From assembly GCA_007570905.1 (NCBI GenBank), contig RKSI01000108.1, positions 1 to 5,014 of the forward strand: a stretch of 5,014 nt of DNA, in the 5' to 3' direction. Under the pieces are notes generated by a model. It did no database searches. It had not been told where the DNA came from and worked only from the letters and a program-made list of their open reading frames with translations. Positions 1 to 5,014 of this stretch are shown piece by piece; the first letter of the stretch is position 1; each line of letters begins with the position of its first letter. The stretch is from Gammaproteobacteria bacterium (GTDB taxonomy: Bacteria > Pseudomonadota > Gammaproteobacteria > Poriferisulfidales > Oxydemutatoraceae). Made by a program: the position numbers and the translations under genes.

Positions 1-1
1 G

Positions 2-163
2 GTGGATGCGGAAGTCGGGCCTTCCACCCAAACGACTTATTACCGCTTAAGGCTGCGGGATGACGCGCAGATTTCCGAGCGCGAAGATTCTGCAATCGCC
101 TTCACCGGGCCGCCGATAGTGCCGGACGGCCTGGTGTATGAAGTGAACCGGACGATTGACAAT
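2..163 (+). repeat. Module B0, C-terminal part only
   Basis: Residues 1-54. The stretch YYRLRLRDDAQI (about residues 13-24) matches the last strands of the complete B modules, such as WYRLRINSGANI in B3 and RYALRLDTGAVV in B1. It is followed by a short linker into module A1. The N-terminal part of this module, which should carry the W-x-V-x-F-T-E strand, lies to the left of the window. This shows that the array continues upstream. Confidence 0.7.
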
Positions 164-3100
164 GTGGCGCCGGAAGTGGATCTGGCGGCAACGCCCGTTG
201 ACGGCCTGACGCTTGATGAAAACAACATGGCCGTCATCACTTTCAACGAGAGGCTTGGAACCAGTGGCGGCAGAAACCTTTTTGCAGTCAGTGTTTCTAC
301 GGGCACCGAATGGGTTACCGGGGCATCGGTAGGCCCAATCACCCTGAGCGGCAACCAGTTGGTGGCGCAGATTGACCTGAGCGGCCCGCAGCCGCTGGAC
401 GGAGCATCGCCGAACGGCGAGGAAGTGATTGAGTTGGTGTTGTCGCCGGGCGCCGTGACAGACTCCAGCGGCGGCGTCGCAAACACCGGAGAAATCCGGC
501 GGTTTTTCAGGGTCAGGGAGCAGGCGGCGCCGCAAGTCCGGCCCAACGCCTTCACGCCGACCGGCGCCGCTATCGCAGCCGACGGCATCACCGCGGACTT
601 GTCGTGGGATATACGCTTCACCGAGACCGTGCGCGGTGTCGGCATAGAGGATTTCACGCTGCTTGCCGTGCCGACGGGCGCGGAGCCGAACGCGGGCACG
701 CCGGCATACACGGGCGCCGAATACGACAAGGCCGCCGACATGACGGTGACCACCGCCACTCTCTCTCCGCCGCTTGTCACCACCGCGGGCGGCGAGGTTC
801 ACTACGACCGTTACAGAATCACGGTCACCGGGCTGACCAGCAGCGTCGTGAACCAGTTGGACCCGGCCCGTTATGCGCTCAGGCTTGACACCGGCGCGGT
901 TGTGACGGATGACGATGCGAGGAGCCTCACCGTTCTGCCCGTGTTCAGCGCGGCGCAGGATGCGGCAAGAGACATGGACCCGCCTCAATTCATCGGCGCC
1001 GCACTGGACGACACCAACACGATGCTGACGCTGACATTCAACGAGCCTGTCGGCCACACCGGCGGCATGGCCGATTTTGCCGCCGATTTCAGCATCACGG
1101 TCGGCGACGGGACAAGCCCGCATCCGTCGGTTACCGGTGCTCGCGTGACGGCGGTCAATCCGTCCGGCAATACGCTGGTGCTGACAATAGAAGGGCAGGG
1201 CGCCGCGCCGCTGAACGGCCTGTCCGCAGTCGGCGGAGAACAGGGAACCATCACCATCCGGCGCGCGGCCATCAGGGACGGGGGCACCAACAACCTGACC
1301 GGCGGCAACACCGCCACCTTCACATTCAGCGACAACGCCGCGCCGCGCCTGGCAAGCGCGCGTCTGGCCGCAACGCCCGCGCAAACGCCGGGCGCGGCGA
1401 CGCAGGTCAGGTGGACTATGGTCTTCACCGAACCGGTAACAGCGGCGGATTCGGTGGCCGGTGATTTCCGGATTTACAAGTTGTCTTCATCCAGTGTTCC
1501 CGCCAGTTTTGCGGGCGTGGAATCGCCCGCCATCGGCGGCCTGTCGCCGAACAGTGTCACCAGGGTGGATGACCGGACTTACACCCTCGCGCTGACCATC
1601 CCCGAACCGGTCGGCGAGGATGCGTATTACGCGGTGTCGCTGGCCGACGGCAACAACATCCGCGCGGCTGCCGGTCCCGGCAGCCTCAGAACGGTGCCGA
1701 TGGCGGGACGCACGGCGCCTGCGGACGCCACCGGCGCCGTTACATTGCAGGATTTGTCGGCGCCGGTGCTGGTGGGCGAGCCGGTCTTGTCGGCTGACAA
1801 CGGCGAGATTACCTACACCTTCAATGAAAATGTGGCGTTTGTGGGCGCGGCTGCCGACCTGGTCGGCGCGGTTACCACGGCGGCCAATACCGCTTCCCTG
1901 ACAACCCTGCAGAACGGCGTGAACCGGGCGCGTGTTCTGGAAAACGCCATCGCCGGCTTCTCGATTACCGCCGCCTCCATCAGCGGCGCGGAAGTGCGCC
2001 TGACGGTGAACATTGACGGCACGGTTACGATACCGGCGCCCGACTACATGGCCATCACCTTCCCGGCCAACCGGATTGCCGACATTCCCGCGGGCGGCAG
2101 CGTCAATTATGGCGGCGCGACCCATCGCTTCAGCCTTGCCGACGAGGCGCAGCCGGGCGTGCAGATTACCGCCGACTCGATTGCGCTCAATCCGGGCGCC
2201 GACACCTACACCGCCGACTGGAGCGTGGATTTCTCCGAGCCGGTCAACGGCGTGGACGCCGGCAGTTTTGCGGTTTGCAGGGTGGCTGCCGAAGCCGACT
2301 TTTGCAGCAGCGGCACTGTGGTGGCCGGCGCCGTGGGGACAGTTACGCCGGTGGCCAACAGCGATTTCCTCAGATACACCGTAACGGCGCCGACGCTGGT
2401 GCAGCAGGTTGGCGCGGTCTGGTACCGGTTGCGAATCAACAGCGGCGCGAACATCGTTGAGCGGCTTGGCGCCGGCAGGGCGCTTGCCACAGCGTTGCCG
2501 CACGAAGGGCCGCCACAGCGCGCCGCCGACACCGTCGGCCCGGTGGCGCAGACCGGCATGACATCTGTCGCCAACCCCACGGCCACCGCCAGCCTCAGCG
2601 TGCGTTTCAGCGAAGCGCTTGGCGGCACGCCTGATGTCAATAAAATCAGCGTCCGGCCCACCGCGCCGGAGAACGAGCGGGAATGGATTACCGGGGCGCA
2701 GGTTGTCAGAGCCTCCGTTGACGCCAGCACATTGACCGTCGTGGTTACCACAGCCGGGCCGCCGCCGCTGAACGGCCTGTCGCCGGACGGCGGCGAACAA
2801 CTCACGCTGACGCTTGGGCAGGGCGCCGTGCAAGACGAGCACGGCAACGATAACCCCGCCGGCAATGTGGAGTTCACGCTGAATGAAAACGCGGCGCCGC
2901 AGGTGAGGAGCGCCGGCGGGCAATCCGGCGAGGTGATGGGAGAAGGCGCGAACCGCAACGCGGACATGACCTGGACGGTTGAGTTCACCGAGACGGTGAG
3001 CGGCGTCAGCACCCAACTTTTCTCGCTGCTGCGGGTGATGGGCGAACTTGGCGCGGAAACCAGCGCCACATACAGCCTGGCCGGGCGCACATTCACTGTG

Positions 3101-5014
3101 ACAACCGCCGCCGGTTCGGTGATGACCGACGCTTCCGGTTCGGTAGTTACCGAAGGCGGCGAATACGCCGAGACCTACGAGGTGCTGACCAATGTGGACG
3201 CAGGCCCCGCGGGCAGCCCGGAGCGTTACATCCTCGTGGTGATGGACACCGCCGACACCAATGTGCAGGATGACAACGGCAGGTCGTTCAGCGTTGAATA
3301 CCGCAGCGACATTACATCGGTGGACGACAGAACGCCGCCGGTGGTGAGGATGGCGCAGGCGACCACGACCACGACCGCCGGGCAAATCAGCATCACGGTT
3401 GAATTCAACGAGGTGCTGCTGCCGGAAAGCATTGCGAATCTGCAAGGCGGCCTCGACCAGTACGCGAACGGCGAATTGCTGAATCCGGACGCCGACTACG
3501 CGACGGTTGAAAGCGCGCGGCTGACCGATGTCACCCTGACGAACAATCAACTGATGTTCACCGCCAGTTTGTCCGGCACGCTGGACGGGCATGAATCCGC
3601 CGTCGGCGTCGAGCAGTTCCGCTTCACAATTCCGGCGGGGCTTGTGGTGGACAATTCGCAGCGCCAAAACCCGACGACGATGGCGACGCCGTTCACCATC
3701 ACGGTGCCGGAAAGCGGCGCGCCGGAGGTGACGGCCTTCGGCGTGGTTTCGTCGCAAGAGGCCAACCCCGGCAGCGACGACGGCCTGTTTAACATCCGCT
3801 ACCGGGTGGAGTTCACCGAGCCGGTCACCATTGCGAGCACGTCCACCGCGATTGTGCTGTACCGCGTCGCGGACAGGGCGGCGACGCAAATCCGGCCCGC
3901 GCCCGGCGGCGATGCGAACGTGGGGACCGGGCTTTCCTCTCCGGTTCGCGTGATGGAGATGCCCGATGCGTTTGAGTCCGAGAGCATGGGAGCGAGGTAT
4001 CTGGTGACTTACAACGGGATCCAGCGTCCGACATCCAATGCGCGCGGTTATGTCGCGTTTCTGGATGCCTCGGCCGGCGTTGATGCGGCGAGCCGGATGC
4101 TGGAGGATTGCTCGTGGACAGACGGCGCCGCCAGCGGCTGTTTGTCGGCGTCGGCGGATGTGTCCGACACGGTGCCGCCGAGATTTGCCGGTGACCAGGC
4201 GGCGTACGGCAACGGCCAGGACCGCTTGTGGGTGACCTTCAACGAGCCGATTTCGGTTCCCGGCGGTTCGGATAGGTCGTCGCTGCAGGGCTTCACGGTG
4301 AACCTTCAGACGCCGGACGGCGACGAGGTTGCGGTGAGCGCGGCGCTTTACAGAAGGGCGACGCAGACCAACGCCTCGAACGGCTCCGTTGAACTGCAAC
4401 TTGCCGAAGCGGTTAGCGCGCAAACGGTGTATGTTACCTACCAGCCGCCGGCATCGGGGCCGGCCATACACGACGACGCGCGAGCGCGCGGCCTGAACGA
4501 CGCGCCGAACCGCGTTGTTGACACGCTGGGGCCGGTGATGCTGCCGCTGGATGCGGCGCGCGATTCGGACAACGACGGCGTGCCGGATTCGATTGAGGCG
4601 CGAATCGGCGCCAACCCGTGGGCGACCGCCGAAAACGACCCGCAGGCGCAAAACCTGCCTGACCTGGCGCTGACGCGCGGCGCGGGCACCGCCCACATCG
4701 CCTACGCCGGCATCCGCGCCGACGGCGTTCTGGACCACCTCGGCGTGTCGGTAACGACCGGCGCGCGCACGACGCTGGCCTACTATGCGGACAACTGCGC
4801 CACCGAACAACTGCTGGGCGGCGCCTGCACGCTGGTGGACTTCGACAACATCCCGGCGGCGATGGACCACCGGATTGCATGGGTTGCGACCAACATGAAC
4901 GGCTACCCGGTTACACTGGAGCAGACGATACACCGCGTGCGCGAACTGAACATGGCGAACGAGCGCCTGTTCTTCCTCGCAAGCGACGCGGAGTCGGACA
5001 CGCTGGCCGTCACC
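2..5014 (+). CDS. Giant modular Ig-like (SwmB-type) repeat protein, internal fragment, probably secreted or surface-exposed
   Basis: The frame is open for 1671 codons, without start or stop, so this is the interior of a larger gene. The translation is built of beta-strand-rich modules of 118 to 152 residues in alternating types: six A modules with a TFNE-like strand, five complete B modules with a W-x-V-x-F-T-E-P-V-like strand, and the tail of a sixth B. After the array come an Asp-rich calcium loop (residues 1521-1532) and a different Ig-like domain (about 1552-1650). No catalytic motif or membrane helix is seen. Type A resembles SwmB / bacterial Ig-like repeats found in very large exported proteins, so I infer a structural or adhesive role outside the cytoplasm. 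Paired cysteines and near-absent lysine (three in total) fit export. The frame is chosen over its antisense because the repeat motifs recur only here and codon third positions are G/C-biased. Ligand, secretion route and anchor cannot be told from this fragment. Confidence 0.96.
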   Translation, partial: MDAEVGPSTQTTYYRLRLRDDAQISEREDSAIAFTGPPIVPDGLVYEVNRTIDNVAPEVDLAATPVDGLTLDENNMAVITFNERLGTSGGRNLFAVSVSTGTEWVTGASVGPITLSGNQLVAQIDLSGPQPLDGASPNGEEVIELVLSPGAVTDSSGGVANTGEIRRFFRVREQAAPQVRPNAFTPTGAAIAADGITADLSWDIRFTETVRGVGIEDFTLLAVPTGAEPNAGTPAYTGAEYDKAADMTVTTATLSPPLVTTAGGEVHYDRYRITVTGLTSSVVNQLDPARYALRLDTGAVVTDDDARSLTVLPVFSAAQDAARDMDPPQFIGAALDDTNTMLTLTFNEPVGHTGGMADFAADFSITVGDGTSPHPSVTGARVTAVNPSGNTLVLTIEGQGAAPLNGLSAVGGEQGTITIRRAAIRDGGTNNLTGGNTATFTFSDNAAPRLASARLAATPAQTPGAATQVRWTMVFTEPVTAADSVAGDFRIYKLSSSSVPASFAGVESPAIGGLSPNSVTRVDDRTYTLALTIPEPVGEDAYYAVSLADGNNIRAAAGPGSLRTVPMAGRTAPADATGAVTLQDLSAPVLVGEPVLSADNGEITYTFNENVAFVGAAADLVGAVTTAANTASLTTLQNGVNRARVLENAIAGFSITAASISGAEVRLTVNIDGTVTIPAPDYMAITFPANRIADIPAGGSVNYGGATHRFSLADEAQPGVQITADSIALNPGADTYTADWSVDFSEPVNGVDAGSFAVCRVAAEADFCSSGTVVAGAVGTVTPVANSDFLRYTVTAPTLVQQVGAVWYRLRINSGANIVERLGAGRALATALPHEGPPQRAADTVGPVAQTGMTSVANPTATASLSVRFSEALGGTPDVNKISVRPTAPENEREWITGAQVVRASVDASTLTVVVTTAGPPPLNGLSPDGGEQLTLTLGQGAVQDEHGNDNPAGNVEFTLNENAAPQVRSAGGQSGEVMGEGANRNADMTWTVEFTETVSGVSTQLFSLLRVMGELGAETSATYSLAGRTFTVTTAAGSVMTDASGSVVTEGGEYAETYEVLTNVDAGPAGSPERYILVVMDTADTNVQDDNGRSFSVEYRSDITSVDDRTPPVVRMAQATTTTTAGQISITVEFNEVLLPESIANLQGGLDQYANGELLNPDADYATVESARLTDVTLTNNQLMFTASLSGTLDGHESAVGVEQFRFTIPAGLVVDNSQRQNPTTMATPFTITVPESGAPEVTAFGVVSSQEANPGSDDGLFNIRYRVEFTEPVTIASTSTAIVLYRVADRAATQIRPAPGGDANVGTGLSSPVRVMEMPDAFESESMGARYLVTYNGIQRPTSNARGYVAFLDASAGVDAASRMLEDCSWTDGAASGCLSASADVSDTVPPRFAGDQAAYGNGQDRLWVTFNEPISVPGGSDRSSLQGFTVNLQTPDGDEVAVSAALYRRATQTNASNGSVELQLAEAVSAQTVYVTYQPPASGPAIHDDARARGLNDAPNRVVDTLGPVMLPLDAARDSDNDGVPDSIEARIGANPWATAENDPQAQNLPDLALTRGAGTAHIAYAGIRADGVLDHLGVSVTTGARTTLAYYADNCATEQLLGGACTLVDFDNIPAAMDHRIAWVATNMNGYPVTLEQTIHRVRELNMANERLFFLASDAESDTLAVT
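164..523 (+). repeat. Module A1, SwmB/bacterial Ig-like domain
   Basis: Residues 55-174. It opens with the typical A-module boundary VAPEV, has the strand VITFNERL (FNE at 242-250), and later the loop LDGASPNGEE (395-424) followed by strand and turn LVLSPGAVTDSSGG. The order (early FNE strand, then LDG-SP-G-E loop, then a G-A-V-x-D turn) is shared with A2 and A4. It is about 120 residues long, a normal size for one Ig-like beta-sandwich. Family assignment is by motif resemblance only. Confidence 0.75.
524..979 (+). repeat. Module B1, W-x-V-x-F-T-E type beta-sandwich
   Basis: Residues 175-326. It opens with AAPQV, the standard B-module boundary. The signature strand is WDIRFTETV (605-631, Trp202) followed by GVGIEDFTLLAV, matching the common repeat pattern FTE-x-V-x-GV-x-DF-x-L. 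It ends with RYALRLDTGAVVTDDDA. At 152 residues it is long for one Ig-like fold. The extra length lies in the middle, around the Tyr/Ala/Gly-rich stretch after residue 228. One of the three lysines is here (Lys243). Confidence 0.72.
980..1336 (+). repeat. Module A2, SwmB/bacterial Ig-like domain
   Basis: Residues 327-445. It begins with PPQFIGAAL, then the strand LTLTFNEPV (FNE at 1037-1045), then the loop LNGLSAVGGEQ (1211-1243) and a turn reading RDGGTNNLTGGN. The LNGLS segment is 17 bases identical to the one in A4 (1208-1224 against 2765-2781), so A2 and A4 look like the closest pair of A modules. Length is 119 residues, identical to A4. Confidence 0.78.
1337..1756 (+). repeat. Module B2, W-x-V-x-F-T-E type beta-sandwich
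   Basis: Residues 446-585. The boundary is AAPRL and the signature strand is WTMVFTEPV (1412-1438, Trp471), followed by a DF-containing strand (DFRIYKL, with Lys493). The C-terminal strands YYAVSLADGNNI parallel YRLRLRDDAQI in B0. A run SSSS after Lys493 includes the only in-frame TCA codon of the window (1487-1489). Confidence 0.72.
1757..2146 (+). repeat. Module A3, divergent SwmB/Ig-like domain
   Basis: Residues 586-715. It starts SAPVLVGEPVL and keeps the strand ITYTFNENV (FNE at 1820-1828). It lacks the LDG/LNG-type loop of A1, A2, A4 and A5, and instead has an Ala- and Thr-rich central segment (about residues 614-645). At 130 residues it is the longest A module. The later strand IAGFSITAASISGAEVRLTV still fits the strand-turn-strand pattern. 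It is the most divergent A copy apart from A6. Confidence 0.65.
2147..2530 (+). repeat. Module B3, W-x-V-x-F-S-E type with a cysteine pair
   Basis: Residues 716-843. The signature strand is WSVDFSEPV (2219-2245, Trp740), then NGVDAGSFAV, the version closest to the widespread bacterial F-S-E-P-V-x-GVDA-x-F-x-L repeat. Two cysteines, Cys759 (2276-2278) and Cys768 (2303-2305), bracket a short acidic loop and probably form a disulfide joining adjacent strands. It ends with WYRLRINSGANI. At 128 residues it is the shortest complete B module. Confidence 0.72.
2531..2887 (+). repeat. Module A4, SwmB/bacterial Ig-like domain
   Basis: Residues 844-962. The boundary is TVGPV, and the signature strand reads LSVRFSEAL, with FSE (2606-2614) in place of FNE. 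The loop LNGLSPDGGEQ (2768-2800) leads into LTLTLGQGAVQDEHGND, a classic SwmB-like ending in which a G-A-V-x-D turn precedes an Asn/Gly-rich loop. The third lysine (Lys881) is here. Same length as A2 (119 residues). Confidence 0.78.
2888..3328 (+). repeat. Module B4, W-x-V-x-F-T-E type beta-sandwich
   Basis: Residues 963-1109. The boundary is NAAPQV. The signature strand is WTVEFTETV (2972-2998, Trp991) followed by SGVSTQLFSLLRV, very similar to B1. A Thr/Ser/Gly-rich middle (about residues 1026-1055) adds length. It ends with RYILVVMDTADTNVQDDNGRS, in which an Asp-rich turn could bind calcium, though this is only inferred. Confidence 0.72.
3329..3712 (+). repeat. Module A5, SwmB/bacterial Ig-like domain with Thr5 run
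   Basis: Residues 1110-1237. It starts RTPPVV, then a run of five threonines (3362-3376) made of alternating ACC and ACG codons, then the strand ITVEFNEVL (FNE at 3404-3412). The loop LDGHESAVGVEQ (3581-3616) is the variant equivalent of LNGLS-x-GGEQ in A2 and A4. It has 128 residues, with the extra length in the segment QGGLDQYANGELLNPDADY. Confidence 0.72.
3713..4168 (+). repeat. Module B5, divergent B type with Trp replaced by Tyr and a cysteine pair
   Basis: Residues 1238-1389. The boundary is SGAPEV. The signature strand is YRVEFTEPV (3800-3826), with Tyr1267 where the other four complete B modules have Trp. The end of the module carries Cys1370 (4109-4111) and Cys1380 (4139-4141) around SWTDGAASG, a probable disulfide loop. 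At 152 residues it is, with B1, the longest B module. It is the last B copy before the array ends. Confidence 0.68.
4169..4522 (+). repeat. Module A6, closest match to canonical SwmB repeat, end of array
   Basis: Residues 1390-1507. It starts TVPPRF, with strand LWVTFNEPI (FNE at 4238-4246), then LQGFTVNL, VELQLAEAV, TVYVTYQPPASGPAIHDDA. This order, strand L-x-V-T-F-N-E, then G-F-T-V, then V-x-L-x-L-A-x-x-V, then V-x-V-x-Y-x-P-P and I-x-D, is the classic SwmB-type layout and is clearer here than in A1-A5. It lacks the LNG loop. As the terminal copy it may have evolved separately from the others. Confidence 0.78.
4562..4597 (+). other. Thrombospondin-3-like calcium-binding loop
   Basis: Residues 1521-1532 read DSDNDGVPDSIE. 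Asp1521, Asp1523 and Asp1525 give the D-x-D-x-D-G core, and Asp1529 and Glu1532 occupy the later ligand positions of an EF-hand-like loop. It is followed by a G-x-N-P-W turn, like the G-T-D-P ending usual after bacterial thrombospondin-3 motifs. Such loops often sit as stiffening calcium-dependent linkers between domains of exported proteins. Here it separates the A/B array from a different domain. Only one copy is present. Confidence 0.82.
4655..4951 (+). other. Ig-like (HYR-like) domain with probable disulfide, after the array
   Basis: About residues 1552-1650. The ending HRIAWVATNMNGYPVTLEQTI (4868-4930, Trp1627) resembles the W-x-A-x-D-x-x-G-N-x-x-x-x-x-Q-x-V-x-V pattern closing HYR-like bacterial Ig domains. 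The usual Asp and Asn positions are altered here (T-N-M-N-G-Y). Cys1599 (4796-4798) and Cys1609 (4826-4828), in DNC and GAC contexts, probably form a disulfide. It shares neither the TFNE nor the W-x-F-T-E strand, so it is not another array unit. Family assignment is by resemblance only. Confidence 0.55.
4952..5014 (+). other. Start of a further domain, cut by the window end
   Basis: Residues 1651-1671 (MANERLFFLASDAESDTLAVT) follow the Ig-like domain in the same frame. Too little is present to name a fold. The acidic, strand-like composition fits another beta-rich domain. Confidence 0.4.

Noticed and set aside
604..888. Shorter + strand ORFs at 604..888, 1620..1901, 2013..2384, 2275..2460 and 4038..4235
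   Set aside because: All are out of frame with the continuous 1671-codon frame and give Arg/His/Pro- or Cys-rich translations typical of shadow frames.
47..1384. Reverse-strand ORF of 445 codons
   Set aside because: Same antisense frame as the larger reverse ORF, ending at the in-frame sense TTA codon at 47-49. It has no domain or repeat signal of its own.
2206..3096. Reverse-strand ORF of 296 codons, Ser/Ala/Pro/Val-rich
   Set aside because: It lies wholly within modules B3, A4 and B4 of the + strand gene. Its composition is that of a shifted frame through GC-rich coding DNA, and no domain is seen.
4477..4490. Near-palindromic CGCGCGAGCGCGCG, possible hairpin
   Set aside because: It encodes Ala-Arg-Ala-Arg in the open frame, has no T-run after it, and lies mid-gene. 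It is not credible as a terminator.
526..4824. Many GGCGCC palindromes
   Set aside because: More than 15 are scattered through the window, but they mostly encode Gly-Ala (GGC GCC) or Ala-Ala-Pro (GCG GCG CCG) at module boundaries and turns. Codon bias and protein composition explain them.
1487..4933. Reverse-strand ORF of 1148 codons
   Set aside because: It shares codon boundaries with the + strand gene and is open only because TTA, CTA and TCA are avoided there. The translation is Arg/His/Gly-rich with no recognisable domain, while the + strand shows recurring protein motifs.
1..5014. CRISPR array, tRNA/rRNA genes, insertion sequences, promoters or terminators
   Set aside because: The window is coding throughout. 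I saw no regular short direct repeats with spacers, no transposase motif or terminal inverted repeats, and no intergenic gap for regulatory sites.

Overview
The whole window lies inside one protein-coding gene on the + strand. The reading frame whose codons start at position 2 stays open for all 1671 codons (2..5014). Neither the start codon nor the stop codon is present, so the gene exceeds 5 kb and both ends lie outside. I see no intergenic DNA, promoter, ribosome binding site, terminator, RNA gene, CRISPR array or mobile element.

The encoded protein is a long chain of divergent beta-sandwich (bacterial Ig-like) modules. Two module types alternate strictly. Type A carries a 'TFNE-P-V/L' strand and resembles SwmB / bacterial Ig-like repeats. 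Type B carries a 'W-x-V-x-F-(T/S)-E-P/T-V' strand. From left to right the order is: tail of B0 (2..163), A1, B1, A2, B2, A3, B3, A4, B4, A5, B5, A6 (ends 4522). Next come a calcium-binding thrombospondin-3-like loop (4562..4597), an Ig-like domain with a probable disulfide (about 4655..4951), and the start of something further (4952..5014). One A+B unit is about 265 residues.

The composition fits a secreted or surface-displayed structural or adhesive protein. It is rich in Ala, Gly, Thr, Val and Asp, has only three lysines, and has six cysteines that fall into three closely spaced pairs. No membrane segment is visible. Signal peptide, secretion signal and cell-surface anchor, if any, must lie outside the window.

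The DNA is GC-rich, with codons strongly biased to G/C in the third position (GGC, GCC, GCG, ACC, AAC, CTG). Together with the module types this suggests a GC-rich bacterium, most likely Gram-negative and possibly marine or host-associated. The sequence does not fix the taxon. Strong avoidance of the sense codons TTA, CTA and TCA leaves the antisense frame open over long distances, which creates a 1148-codon reverse-strand ORF that is an artefact.

I found no evidence of a new enzymatic or defence system. The points worth attention are the regular A/B super-repeat, the paired cysteines, the near absence of lysine, and the switch near the right end from the repeat array to a calcium loop and a different Ig fold.
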